Of a stretch of 64,000 nt of DNA, positions 18,232 through 26,272 are shown piece by piece. The translations under genes were made by a program, and so were the position numbers. The stretch spans positions 40,460 to 104,459 of the forward strand of contig CAZCBE010000008.1 in assembly GCA_964496695.1 (NCBI GenBank), given 5' to 3'. The DNA is from SXTU01 sp964496695. Its GTDB lineage: Bacteria > Verrucomicrobiota > Verrucomicrobiia > Limisphaerales > SXTU01. The first letter of the stretch is position 1. Every line of letters starts with the position of its first letter. The notes beneath the pieces are model-generated. The model searched no databases. It saw only the letters and a list, made by a program, of their open reading frames with translations, and was not told where the DNA came from.

Positions 18232-20544
18232 ATGAGCACTGTTTCACCCAAGCCGCCGCTTTGCATCCTGCATCTCGAAGACAGCCCCACGGACCGCGAA
18301 CTGGTGCAGGAGCTGTTTGCCGCGGACGGGCTGGCCTGCCAGTTCAAGAGCGTCGAGACGCGCGTGGCGTTTGAGGCCGCGCTGGAGCGCGGCGATTTCG
18401 ACGTCATTCTGTCCGACTACTCGCTGCCGGGGTTCGACGGCATGACTGCGCTGGCGCTCGCGCAGCAGCGCCGGCCGCAGGTGCCTTTCGTCTTCATCTC
18501 CGGCGTGATGGGCGAGGAGCGCGCCATCGAAAGCCTCAAGAACGGGGCGACGGACTATGTGATCAAGCAGCGCATCGAGCGGCTCATCCCCTCGGTGCGC
18601 CGTGCGTTGCGCGAGGTGGTCGAGCGCCAGCAGTTGCGGGAGACGGAGACGCGCCTGCGCCAGAGCGAGGAGCAACTGCGCCAGATCACGGAGAATGTCA
18701 GCGACTGGATCCTGGTCTTCGATGCCGAAGGCCGCTGCACCTACGCGAACCCCGCCTGTCTGGCCGCGTGCGACACGCCGCCCGGTGGTCCCTGCCCGGA
18801 TTTCTGGAGCCATCTGGATGGGGATGATGCGGCGCGCGTGCAGAGCGAGTTTTCCCTGGCCATCCGCACCGGCACCATGCGCCGGGTGGAGTTCCGGCTG
18901 CGCAGCGGGGCCACGCACCGTAGCATCGAATCGCAGATCAACCTCGTGTGTGACGACAAAGGCGCGCGCACCGGGGTCATCCTGGTCTGCCGGGACATCA
19001 CCGAACGCCAGCAGGCGGAGGAGCAGTTGCGGGCGCAGGCGGCGGTGCTGGACAAGGCGACCGACGCAATCATCGTCTGCGGGGCCGAGGAGGAGATCAT
19101 TTACTGGAACAAGAGCGCGGAGCGGCTGTATGGCTGGAGCGCGAGCGAGGCCCATGGTCGCAGCCTGCACGCGCTGCTGCATCCCGCGCCGCCTCCGCAG
19201 CTCGGCGAGGCGCGCCATGCAGTGAAGCAACGCGGCGAATGGCATGGCGAACTGCGGCAGTCTGGCAAGGACGGCGGGGCCGTGGTCGTGCACAGCCGCT
19301 GGACCTTGTTCCGGGACGACGCTGGCCGCGCGCAATCCCTGCTCGTAGTGAACACGGACGCCCGCAACCTCCAGCACAACGAAGCCCAGTTCCTGCGTGC
19401 GCAGCAGGCCGCCAGCCTCGCCGCGCTGGCCGATGTGATGGCCCGGGAACTGCGCGCCGCGGTGGAACCGGTGCTGCTCGCCTCCCAATTGCTGCGTGTG
19501 CGCACCCATGCGGATGCGCCACGCTGGCCGGACGCCCCGGACGCGCAGCCCCGGCGCATGGCCGAAGTGATGGAGCAGCTTGAGGCGATGGCCCGGCCGG
19601 CGCACTCGGAGCGGATGGAGATTGCCGTGGGCTCGGTCATCGAAGAGGTGGGGCGGCATGTTCGCCAGGCGGTGCCGCCCGGAGTGGCCGTCACTACTTC
19701 CGTGCCGGAAGATTTATGGGCGGTGGTGGGCGATCCCGAAGCACTCCGGCAGGCCGTGATGAACCTGTGTGTGAACGCACGCGAAGCGATGCCCGAGGGT
19801 GGGCGGATCGAGGTCGTTGCGGAGAACCTTGCCCTGAAGGATAGCGATCTGCGCCTGCGCAACGGCAGCCGGCCGGGCTTGCACGTGGTCATCACCGTGG
19901 CGGACACGGGCTGCGGCATCCCGCCGCAAAACGCGGAGCGGATCTTCACGCCGTTCTTCACCACCAAGGACCATGGCCAGTCTGTGGGCGTGGGATTGAC
20001 GGCCGTGCAGGCCATCGCTCGGTCCCACGGCGGCTTCGTGACGGTGGACAGCGAGGTGCAGCGCGGGAGCCGGTTCCGGATCTACCTCCCGGCCACCAGC
20101 GGCAATCCCGTGCCCGAGCGGCCCCAGCCGCGTCGTTCCTATCCGCGCGGCAACGGCGAGTGTGTCCTGCTCGTGGACGACGAGGCGGGCTTCCGTGAGA
20201 TCACGCAGGTCACACTGGAGAAATATGGCTACCGCGTCCTCACGGCCTCCGATGGTTCGGAAGGCATGAGCCTCTACATGCGCCACCGGCAGGAAATCCA
20301 GCTCGTGCTCACGGACATCGTGATGCCGGTGATGGATGGCGCGGCGCTCATCCGGTCACTCCACAAGATGGGCGCGCAGGTGCGCTTCCTGGCCGTGAGC
20401 GGACTCGTGGAGCGGGAGAAGGTCATGGTCGCAACGGCGGCCCCCGGCGTGCAGGTGGACTTTCTGGCCAAGCCCTTCGCCACCGAAAAGCTCCTGGCCG
20501 CCGTGCGCGAGGCGCTGCAGCGACCGCTGCCGGCTGCGAGCTGA
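18232..20544 (+). CDS. Hybrid kinase (REC-PAS-PAS-HATPase-REC) lacking the phospho-acceptor histidine
   Basis: A 770-residue soluble protein. It has an N-terminal receiver domain (acceptor D62, ILSDYSLPGFDG), two PAS domains (about 145-260 and 265-385), a DHp-like helix, a HATPase domain (NLCVNAREAMPEGG, DTGCGIP, GVGLTAVQ) and a C-terminal receiver (acceptor D695, LVLTDIVMPVMDG). In the DHp helix the expected MAHELNN is MARELRA: the codon at 19444-19446 is CGG, giving R405 where histidine should be. The ATP-binding boxes look intact, so it may bind ATP without autophosphorylating on histidine. It follows the giant kinase on the same strand and probably works with it. The 130-bp gap holds no convincing promoter. 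Confidence 0.9.
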   Translation: MSTVSPKPPLCILHLEDSPTDRELVQELFAADGLACQFKSVETRVAFEAALERGDFDVILSDYSLPGFDGMTALALAQQRRPQVPFVFISGVMGEERAIESLKNGATDYVIKQRIERLIPSVRRALREVVERQQLRETETRLRQSEEQLRQITENVSDWILVFDAEGRCTYANPACLAACDTPPGGPCPDFWSHLDGDDAARVQSEFSLAIRTGTMRRVEFRLRSGATHRSIESQINLVCDDKGARTGVILVCRDITERQQAEEQLRAQAAVLDKATDAIIVCGAEEEIIYWNKSAERLYGWSASEAHGRSLHALLHPAPPPQLGEARHAVKQRGEWHGELRQSGKDGGAVVVHSRWTLFRDDAGRAQSLLVVNTDARNLQHNEAQFLRAQQAASLAALADVMARELRAAVEPVLLASQLLRVRTHADAPRWPDAPDAQPRRMAEVMEQLEAMARPAHSERMEIAVGSVIEEVGRHVRQAVPPGVAVTTSVPEDLWAVVGDPEALRQAVMNLCVNAREAMPEGGRIEVVAENLALKDSDLRLRNGSRPGLHVVITVADTGCGIPPQNAERIFTPFFTTKDHGQSVGVGLTAVQAIARSHGGFVTVDSEVQRGSRFRIYLPATSGNPVPERPQPRRSYPRGNGECVLLVDDEAGFREITQVTLEKYGYRVLTASDGSEGMSLYMRHRQEIQLVLTDIVMPVMDGAALIRSLHKMGAQVRFLAVSGLVEREKVMVATAAPGVQVDFLAKPFATEKLLAAVREALQRPLPAAS

Positions 20545-20627
20545 GGCAACGTGAATGTCGCGCGTCGCTTAAGTGGGTCGGAAAACTCACTGTGGCGGCG
20601 GGTTGAATTCGTCCGTTGCACGAACTT

Positions 20628-20756
20628 GCGCGGAGCGTCTGGAGTGCGGTGGCTTTCAGCACCGCTTTTCCCCGGGGAGGAGATGGCAGGTCCGCAGGCG
20701 TTCCGTCGTCCCAACCTAACCGGCGGTGAAACGCGCCGCACTCCAGGCGCTTCGCG
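20628..20756. repeat. Inverted repeat between convergent genes (CTGGAGTGCGG family)
   Basis: GCGCGGAGCGTCTGGAGTGCGG (20628-20649, written here as one arm of 22 with few mismatches) faces CCGCACTCCAGGCGCTTCGC (20736-20755). Just inside the left arm is a small hairpin, GCGGTG...CACCGC. The kinase gene and sucD converge here, so the structure could serve as a two-way terminator. Confidence 0.55.
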
Positions 20757-20834
20757 ACCGCCAACGGTGCGGCGAAGCTGCGCCAGCCTTGGTTTGCTCG
20801 GGCGGTGAAGCGGCGTGAACGCCGCGCGCCACGA

Positions 20835-21734
20835 TCACATCAGTTTCAAGAGCGTGTCCGCCATGTCGCTGGGCGTGGCGGCGATGCCGATGCCGGCGGC
20901 CTTGAAGGCGGCGATCTTCGCCTCGGCTGTGCCCTTGCCCCCGCTGACGATCGCCCCCGCGTGGCCCATGCGGCGTCCCGGAGGGGCGGTGGCACCCGCG
21001 ATGAAACCGGCGACGGGCTTGGTGCCGTGCTTGGCAATCCACTCGGCGGCTTCTTCCTCGGCGCTGCCGCCGATCTCGCCGATCATGATGATGCCGGTGG
21101 TCTCCGGGTCGGCCATGAAGAGCTTGATGACATCGAGGTGCGAAGTGCCGTTGACCGGGTCGCCGCCGATGCCCACGCAGGTGCTCTGGCCGACGCCGCG
21201 CGAGGTGAGCTGCCAGACGGCTTCGTAGGTCAGCGTGCCGGAGCGCGAGACGACGCCGATGTTGCCCTTCTTGTGAATGTAGCCGGGCGCGATGCCGATG
21301 CGGCAGCCGCCATGCGAATCCTTGCCTTCACCCGGCGTGACGACGCCGGGGCAGTTCGGGCCGATGAGCCGTGTCTTGCTGCCGGCCATGGCCTGCTTGG
21401 CACGCACCATGTCCCGCACGGGAATGCCTTCCGTGATCGCGACGACGAGTTCGAGGCCCGCGTCCACCCCTTCGAGGATCGCGTCGGCGGCGAAGGGCGG
21501 GGGAACGAAGACGGCGCTGGCGGTCGCACCGGTCTGCTTCACGGCGTCGGCGACAGTGTCGAAGATGGGGACCTTGTGGCCGCCGTGCTCGAAGAACTGG
21601 CCGCCTTTGCCGGGCGTGACGCCGGCGACGAGCTGCGTGCCGTAGTCGAGGGAAAGCTTGGCGTGGCGCGCACCGAATTCACCGGTGATGCCTTGGACGA
21701 GGAGTTTGGTTTTGGGGGTGACGAGGATGGACAT
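20835..21734 (-). CDS. sucD: Succinyl-CoA synthetase alpha subunit (ADP-forming)
   Basis: A 299-residue protein, the normal length for SucD. With SucC it converts succinyl-CoA plus ADP/GDP and phosphate to succinate, CoA and ATP/GTP in the TCA cycle. The CoA-binding domain comes first (LLVQGITGEFGARHAK), followed by IGPNCPGVVTPGEGK. The phospho-histidine is H258 in GRRMGHAGAIVSGGKG. SucD genes normally follow sucC directly; here the two are 1.2 kb apart with three small genes between them, all on the same strand. Confidence 0.97.
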   Translation of the reverse strand: MSILVTPKTKLLVQGITGEFGARHAKLSLDYGTQLVAGVTPGKGGQFFEHGGHKVPIFDTVADAVKQTGATASAVFVPPPFAADAILEGVDAGLELVVAITEGIPVRDMVRAKQAMAGSKTRLIGPNCPGVVTPGEGKDSHGGCRIGIAPGYIHKKGNIGVVSRSGTLTYEAVWQLTSRGVGQSTCVGIGGDPVNGTSHLDVIKLFMADPETTGIIMIGEIGGSAEEEAAEWIAKHGTKPVAGFIAGATAPPGRRMGHAGAIVSGGKGTAEAKIAAFKAAGIGIAATPSDMADTLLKLM

Positions 21735-21740
21735 GGGAAA

Positions 21741-21773
21741 TTAGTAGTCAGTAGTCAGTGTTCAGTAATCAAT
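21741..21773. repeat. Single arm of the CAGT-word repeat
   Basis: TAGTAGTCAGTAGTCAGTG followed by TTCAGTAATCAAT uses the same words as the palindrome at 5555-5643. It fills the gap between the sucD start and the VOC gene stop, and its last bases include that stop. No partner arm is seen nearby. Confidence 0.55.
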
Positions 21774-22149
21774 GTTGCGCAGGGTGGCGCTTGTGGATGC
21801 AGAGCAGATTGCCTTCGGTGTCATAGATGAAGGCCATGTGGCAGACGGGCGTGGGGAAGGGCTCCATCTTGAACTTCACACCGTTGGCTTTCAGATGGGC
21901 AATGGCGGTGTCAAAGTCTTCCATTTCGAGGCCGACGGAGCAGCCGCTCTCAGTCGGTTTCCAATCAGGCGCGCCTGCGCCGAGCGAGAGCGTGCCGTTG
22001 GCGATGTCGTATTCGGTCCATTGCATCCCGCCCGGCTCGCCGACGACCATGGTGGGTTTCAACCCCAGCACACCTTCATAAAAATCCCGTGCCCGAGCCA
22101 TGTCGGTGACAGGGTAGCAACTGAAGGCGATTTCGGTGACTTTGAGCAT
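21769..22149 (-). CDS. VOC family (glyoxalase/bleomycin-resistance fold) protein
   Basis: A 126-residue single-domain protein typical of small VOC-superfamily members. The start MLKVTEIAFSCYPVTDMARA leads into the beta-alpha-beta module (ARDFYEGVLGLKP), and the C-terminal half ends in FIYDTEGNLLCIHKRH, the usual DPxGN-like strand. The ATG at 22149 is preferred over one at 22317 because it starts at the fold. Metal ligands and substrate cannot be assigned by reading. It lies between sucD and a lipoprotein gene within a split sucC-sucD pair. Confidence 0.85.
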   Translation of the reverse strand: MLKVTEIAFSCYPVTDMARARDFYEGVLGLKPTMVVGEPGGMQWTEYDIANGTLSLGAGAPDWKPTESGCSVGLEMEDFDTAIAHLKANGVKFKMEPFPTPVCHMAFIYDTEGNLLCIHKRHPAQH

Positions 22150-22183
22150 GGCGCAATGGGTTAAGTTCTCTCGATCTGCGCAG

Positions 22184-22714
22184 CTATTTTTTGCTTTCGA
22201 TGAGTTCTTCGAACTCCCGGGCTGAAAGACTTTTCCGGCCAAAGATGTCAGCGATGATTTCCCGTGTAGCTTGGCTGCTCTTGTTGAACAACCGCAAATA
22301 GGCTCGGCCGAGTTCACGACTCAACTCCGCGTAGTCTTTCCGCTCGCCAAAGCTGTGTTCCCACCACTTCCACATCCCATACGGACGATTTTCACTCTTG
22401 CTTAAGGAACCAACAGCTACTTCCACAGCTGAATCGAACCGATGGCGAACTATAAGTAGGCGAATCAACGGCCAAGTCGCTTCATTGGCTGTGTTTGCTT
22501 TCGCGAAGTCCTCAATCTGATTCAATTCCTCATCGGGAGTTGAGCGGTTCAACTTTTCAACCGCAGTCAGCACAGCTTCATCCGTTGAACTGGCCCGAGT
22601 AGCCTGCTGAAACACAGCCAGCCTCACTTGCACCGAATCGTGGCGCGGCGTGTTTTGACAAGCGGTCAGCAACGGCAGCCAGAGCAACATGGGAAATGTC
22701 TTTGATGCGAGCAT
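22184..22714 (-). CDS. Small predicted lipoprotein of unknown function
   Basis: A 176-residue protein from the ATG at 22714. A hydrophobic leader ends in a lipobox (LPLLTACQ), so it is probably anchored to a membrane by a lipidated cysteine. The rest is helical with no motif I recognise. Its base composition is visibly less GC-rich than the neighbouring sucC and sucD, which suggests later acquisition. An ATG at 22732 would overlap the antitoxin gene upstream. It sits where an addiction-module toxin gene would be expected, but the sequence does not resemble RelE/ParE. Confidence 0.6.
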   Translation of the reverse strand: MLASKTFPMLLWLPLLTACQNTPRHDSVQVRLAVFQQATRASSTDEAVLTAVEKLNRSTPDEELNQIEDFAKANTANEATWPLIRLLIVRHRFDSAVEVAVGSLSKSENRPYGMWKWWEHSFGERKDYAELSRELGRAYLRLFNKSSQATREIIADIFGRKSLSAREFEELIESKK

Positions 22715-22718
22715 TCGG

Positions 22719-22946
22719 CTAGGCTGTAACATTCCTGACCCCGTTCTTCATTGCTTTCCAAGAAACACCCTCGCGGGGGTTGCGTTCAAAATCGACAACG
22801 CGCCGGTCGAGTTCAGTTTTTTGTCCCTCGGTGAGCGGCCATTCCTTGTCGGAGGTGGCGAAGTCGTCCCAAAGCTCCTCCACCAATTGGATGCGCTCCG
22901 GCAGGCTCAGCCCGGCGGCTTCCTTGCGGATTTCGAGCGTTGTCAT
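22719..22946 (-). CDS. Addiction-module antitoxin-like protein (Unstab_antitox family), apparently orphan
   Basis: A 75-residue protein closely matching the 'putative addiction module component' family: EIRKEAAGLSLPERIQLVEE, then LWDDF and LTEGQKTELDRRVVDFERNP. In these modules the antitoxin gene is normally followed, often with overlap, by a RelE/ParE-type toxin gene. Here the next gene encodes a lipoprotein and no toxin is visible on either side, so the antitoxin looks orphaned. It begins 13 bp after the sucC stop, on the same strand. Confidence 0.8.
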   Translation of the reverse strand: MTTLEIRKEAAGLSLPERIQLVEELWDDFATSDKEWPLTEGQKTELDRRVVDFERNPREGVSWKAMKNGVRNVTA

Positions 22947-22958
22947 GGCCGCACTTTA

Positions 22959-24164
22959 TCACTGCGTCACCGTCTTGACCACCTTCTGCGCCGCGTCAGC
23001 CATCGAGTCTCCGGTGATGAGCGTCAGGCCGCTCTCGGCCAGCGTCTTCTTGCCGGCGGTGACATTGTTGCCTTCGAGGCGGACGACGAGCGGGAGCGTC
23101 AGGCCGGTTTCCTTCACCGCCGCGACGATGCCGGTTGCGATGACGTTGCAGTCCATGATTCCGCCGAAGATGTTCACGAAGATCGCCTTCACCGCCGGGT
23201 CACTGAGGATGATCTTGAAGGCGGCCGTGACCTGGTCCTTGCTCGCCCCGCCGCCGACGTCCAGAAAGTTCGCCGGGCTGGCGCCGTAGTGCTGGATGAT
23301 GTCCATGGTGGCCATCGCGAGACCCGCGCCATTGACGAGGCAGGCGATGGAACCGTCGAGCTTGATGTAGTTCAGGTTGAACTTGCTCGCCTCGATCTCC
23401 AGCGGCGATTCCTCGGCGAGGTCGCGCATGGCCTGAATGTCCTTGTGGCGGTAGAGCGCGTTGTCGTCCAGGCCGATCTTGGCGTCCACGGCCACGAGCT
23501 GGTCCTTGCCGTCGGGGCTTTCGATGATGCAGAGGGGATTGATCTCCACCATGGAGGCGTCGGCTTCCCACCAGGTTTTGTAAACGCCGGCGAGGAGCTT
23601 GCCGCACTGGTTGGCGAGGTCACCCTTGAGACCGAGCGCAGCGGCGATCTTGCGGCCCTGCCAGGGCTGGAAGCCCAGCGCCGGATCAATCTGCTCCTTC
23701 ACGATTTTCTCGGGCGTCTTCTCGGCGACTTCCTCGATGTCCACCCCGCCCTCGGTGCTGGCCATGACAAGCGGGCGGCTCGTGGCGCGGTCCAGCAGCA
23801 CGGCGAGGTAAAGCTCCTTCTTGATATAGGGCGCACCCGCGACGAGCAGCGTGCTGACAAGGCGGCCTTCCGGACCGGTCTGCTTGGTGACCAGGACGTT
23901 GCCGAGCATGGCCGTGGCCAGGTCCTGCGCCTCGGCGGCGGTCTTGCACAGCTTGACACCGCCCTTGAAGCCGCTCTTGAACGTGCCCTTGCCGCGGCCA
24001 CCCGCGTGGATCTGCGACTTCACCACGAGCATCTTGTGCCCGGCGGCGACGAGCTTCTCGGCGGCAGCCAGCGCCTCGGCCGGCGTCTTGCAGACGTCGC
24101 CATCCGGGACGGCGACCCCATACTGTTTCAGTAGCTGCTTAGCTTGGTATTCGTGGATGTTCAT
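22959..24164 (-). CDS. sucC: Succinyl-CoA synthetase beta subunit (ADP-forming)
   Basis: A 401-residue protein, normal for SucC. It begins MNIHEYQAKQLLKQYGVAVP, the standard N-terminus, continues with the ATP-grasp domain (VKSQIHAGGRGKG), and ends with the CoA-ligase domain (VNIFGGIMDCNVIATGI). It forms the nucleotide-binding half of the enzyme with SucD. Upstream on the same strand is the four-helix-bundle gene and then gltA, so the TCA genes may form one interrupted operon. Confidence 0.97.
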   Translation of the reverse strand: MNIHEYQAKQLLKQYGVAVPDGDVCKTPAEALAAAEKLVAAGHKMLVVKSQIHAGGRGKGTFKSGFKGGVKLCKTAAEAQDLATAMLGNVLVTKQTGPEGRLVSTLLVAGAPYIKKELYLAVLLDRATSRPLVMASTEGGVDIEEVAEKTPEKIVKEQIDPALGFQPWQGRKIAAALGLKGDLANQCGKLLAGVYKTWWEADASMVEINPLCIIESPDGKDQLVAVDAKIGLDDNALYRHKDIQAMRDLAEESPLEIEASKFNLNYIKLDGSIACLVNGAGLAMATMDIIQHYGASPANFLDVGGGASKDQVTAAFKIILSDPAVKAIFVNIFGGIMDCNVIATGIVAAVKETGLTLPLVVRLEGNNVTAGKKTLAESGLTLITGDSMADAAQKVVKTVTQ

Positions 24165-24172
24165 CGGGGAAA

Positions 24173-24655
24173 GTTTCGAGTTTGGAGTTTTGGGTTTCGA
24201 GTTGTTTACGCCGGGCGTCCTTGGAACTTCTGGCCACGGATTTCTGTAGTCTGCAAATACTTCATGAACGCGCCGATCTTTCGGCCGACGCTACCCGCTT
24301 GATCGTTAAGGCGGTCAAACTCGGCTTGGGTTAGGTAGGCTTCATCAACGGCAGTGTAGAGGTGGTCTTGGATTTCGCCACAGGAGCCTTTTGATGTGCT
24401 CAGGAACTGGACGAACTCGCGGTTGCCACCTCGCTCGAAGCCTTCGGCGATATTGGCCGTGACGGAAATCGCCGCACGCCGGATTTGATCGCGCAACGGG
24501 AAATCCTTTGCAAAATCTCCTTTTTTGGACACGACGTAAATGGCCCGCTTCAGTTCGCGTCCCAGTTGCCAGGCTTCAATGTCCTCAAATCGCGTGATGG
24601 TGGCCATAGGGTGCGTGGGCGGAGAACCCGAAACTCCAAACCCAAAACTCGAAAC
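24173..24655 (-). mobile_element. Candidate cassette: four-helix-bundle gene between inverted arms
   Basis: The arm at 24173-24204 and the arm at 24624-24655 are roughly reverse complements, built from GAGTTT, GGAGTTT and GGGTTTC words. They share an exact GTTTCGAGTTT at their outer ends. They enclose only the four-helix-bundle gene. The left arm starts 8 bp from the sucC start and the right arm ends 2 bp from the gltA stop, so the cassette fills the whole gap. Calling it mobile is inference. Confidence 0.45.
24206..24607 (-). CDS. Four-helix bundle protein (S23 / 23S rRNA intervening-sequence protein family)
   Basis: A 133-residue protein beginning MATITRFEDIEAWQLGRELK and containing FPLRDQIRRAAISVTANIAE with GFERGGNREFVQFL. 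These are hallmark segments of the four-helix bundle family first noted in 23S rRNA intervening sequences and related to accessory proteins of diversity-generating retroelements. The biochemical role is not established. No reverse transcriptase or rRNA gene is present in this window, so it is a free-standing copy. It is flanked by inverted arms and inserted between gltA and sucC in the same orientation. The ATG at 24607 is chosen because the family motif starts there. Confidence 0.9.
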   Translation of the reverse strand: MATITRFEDIEAWQLGRELKRAIYVVSKKGDFAKDFPLRDQIRRAAISVTANIAEGFERGGNREFVQFLSTSKGSCGEIQDHLYTAVDEAYLTQAEFDRLNDQAGSVGRKIGAFMKYLQTTEIRGQKFQGRPA

Positions 24656-24657
24656 AT

Positions 24658-25797
24658 CTATCTTTGTTCGATCGGCACGACCTTCAAGCCGACCGGCCCG
24701 GTGTATTGCGATTCGGGGCGGTAGAGGCGGTTGTCGGCGAGCTGTTCGAGGACGTGCGCCGTCCAGCCGCTGGTGCGCGAGATGGCGAAGAGGGGCGTGA
24801 AAAGGTCGGTCGGGATGCCGAGGGAGTAATAGACCGTGGCACTGTAGAAATCCACGTTCGCGTGGAGTTTCTTCTTCGCGAGCATCAGCTCGGCGATGCG
24901 CTCGGACATCTGGATCCACTTGGGCTCGCCGAGCTGGCTGCTGAGGATCTGCGCCATGCGCTTGAGGTGCGGTGCGCGGGGATCGAGCACTTTGTAAACG
25001 CGGTGGCCGATGCCCATGATTTTCTTCTTCTGCGCCAGCGCGTCCGCCACCCATCCGTCCACGTTTTCCAGGGAGCCGATCTCCTGGAGCATCTTGATGA
25101 CACCTTCGTTCGCGCCGCCGTGCAACGGTCCCTTGAGGGTGCCGATGGCCGTGGTGATGGCGGAATACATGTCCGACAACGTGGCGATGGTGACGCGCGC
25201 ACTGAAGGTGGAGGCATTCATGCCGTGGTCGGCATGGAGCACATAGCACACGTCCATGGTCGCCTCCATGTCCTTGGTGGGCTTAGTGCCGTTGACCATC
25301 CAGAGGAAGTTCGCCGCCTCGCCGAGGCTGGGATCGGGCGGGACGAGCGGCAGACCCTGGCGGTTGCGATGGAAGTAGGCCGTCACCACCGGCACCTGCG
25401 CGACGAGCCGGAGCGCCTTGCGCCGCTGCGAATGCTGGGAGTCATCCTCGCTGGTGGTGTCGAAGCAGCCCAGCGCCGACACCGCGGTGCGAAGCACATG
25501 CATCGGCGGCGTGTCCTTGGGCAGCTTGCAAATGATGTCAATGACGCCCTGCGGGATGTCCCGGAACTGCGCGAGCGTCTCCTTCATGTCGGCCAGTTCC
25601 TTCAGGCTTGGCAGGTGATTGTGGTGCAGCAAATGGACGACTTCCTCGTAGGTGACCTTGCCGGCCAGCTCGTTGATGTCGTAGCCGCAGTAAATCAGCT
25701 GGCCGATATCACCTCGGACATCGCTCAAGCGCGTTTGGGCGGCGATGACGCCTTCGAGACCTTTGCTGAATGGTGCGGGTGCCGTGGGGGTGCTCAT
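24658..25797 (-). CDS. gltA: Citrate synthase
   Basis: A 379-residue protein that condenses oxaloacetate and acetyl-CoA to citrate. The catalytic histidines lie in LHADHGMNASTFSAR and GPLHGGANEG, and the aspartate in VDFYSATVYY. The length fits the shorter, dimeric, Gram-positive/archaeal-like citrate synthases rather than the 430-residue enterobacterial type. The ATG at 25797 (MSTPTAPAPFSKGLEGV) is preferred to one 14 codons upstream because the sequence before it is unlike the family and a good promoter would place transcription start near 25832. Confidence 0.95.
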   Translation of the reverse strand: MSTPTAPAPFSKGLEGVIAAQTRLSDVRGDIGQLIYCGYDINELAGKVTYEEVVHLLHHNHLPSLKELADMKETLAQFRDIPQGVIDIICKLPKDTPPMHVLRTAVSALGCFDTTSEDDSQHSQRRKALRLVAQVPVVTAYFHRNRQGLPLVPPDPSLGEAANFLWMVNGTKPTKDMEATMDVCYVLHADHGMNASTFSARVTIATLSDMYSAITTAIGTLKGPLHGGANEGVIKMLQEIGSLENVDGWVADALAQKKKIMGIGHRVYKVLDPRAPHLKRMAQILSSQLGEPKWIQMSERIAELMLAKKKLHANVDFYSATVYYSLGIPTDLFTPLFAISRTSGWTAHVLEQLADNRLYRPESQYTGPVGLKVVPIEQR

Positions 25798-25838
25798 GCT
25801 TCGGGGTCGGGGTGGTGTCGTTAAAAAATCGTTGGGCA

Positions 25839-25867
25839 AATCTAGGTAGCGGTCAAAGACGGGTCAA
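25839..25867 (-). promoter_or_regulatory. Predicted sigma-70-type promoter of gltA
   Basis: On the minus strand TTGACC (25867-25862) and TAGATT (25844-25839) are separated by 17 bp. This predicts transcription start near 25832 and a leader of about 35 nt before the gltA ATG. A second TTGACC lies 11 bp closer to the gene. Predicted from consensus only. Confidence 0.5.
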
Positions 25868-25941
25868 CGGATTTCAAAGGGAAGCCGTGATGAAAGGGGC
25901 GAATTCACCGGCTTAACGGGGTTGATGGTGAACCGTTTACT

Positions 25942-26008
25942 GTAGTCGCAGGCTTCAGCCTGCGCTTCGGGCGACGCGTCGGACGCGCAACCTGATGGTT
26001 GCGACTAC
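25942..26008. repeat. Double-hairpin element (GTAGTCGCA ends)
   Basis: GTAGTCGCA (25942-25950) and TGCGACTAC (26000-26008) are perfect inverted ends. Each arm also folds on itself: GCAGGC-TTCA-GCCTGC and GCAACC-TGAT-GGTTGC. It lies just beyond the 3' end of the small membrane protein gene. The rest of the 25868-26023 gap shows nothing else. Confidence 0.6.
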
Positions 26009-26023
26009 GGTTGGTTAGCTGCC

Positions 26024-26272
26024 TCAGTCCTCGCTCTTGCCAGCATCCTCCGGCCCGGTGCCGGGCAGCAGGCCCAGCAGACCCAGGCCCATCCCGGGAA
26101 CTCCGCAGCCCATCGGAAGCATAATGTGAAGAAGCACCTGAGAGCCGCACACATGATGAACCTTTCCCGGTGTCATGGCACCTCCAAGAGGTCCGAGGAT
26201 AAGCGCGGCAGTCATTGCTGGCGCGAACCAGAAGGCAAACGCCCAGCCCAGAACAGCAATCACTCGTTTCAT
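26024..26272 (-). CDS. Small hypothetical membrane protein
   Basis: An 82-residue reading frame from an ATG at 26272. It starts MKRVIAVLGWAFAFWFAPAM and has a second hydrophobic, glycine-rich stretch (MGCGVPGMGLGLLGLLPG), suggesting two membrane helices or a signal plus one helix. The product resembles no family I know. It is oriented away from the cytochrome gene. Composition is plausible for a real gene but there is no independent support, so it is a tentative call. The 145 bp between it and the next gene show nothing recognisable. Confidence 0.4.
   Translation of the reverse strand: MKRVIAVLGWAFAFWFAPAMTAALILGPLGGAMTPGKVHHVCGSQVLLHIMLPMGCGVPGMGLGLLGLLPGTGPEDAGKSED

Noticed and set aside
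20551..20808. Small 85-codon gene between the kinase and sucD
   Set aside because: It is read through an inverted repeat, resembles no protein, and lies in a convergent-gene gap.
22184..22714. Possible toxin partner for the antitoxin at 22719-22946
   Set aside because: It has a signal sequence with lipobox and no RelE/ParE-like core, so it is called a lipoprotein.
25905..26150. Small minus-strand gene of 81 codons
   Set aside because: It consists largely of the double-hairpin element at 25942-26008 and overlaps the better candidate at 26024-26272.
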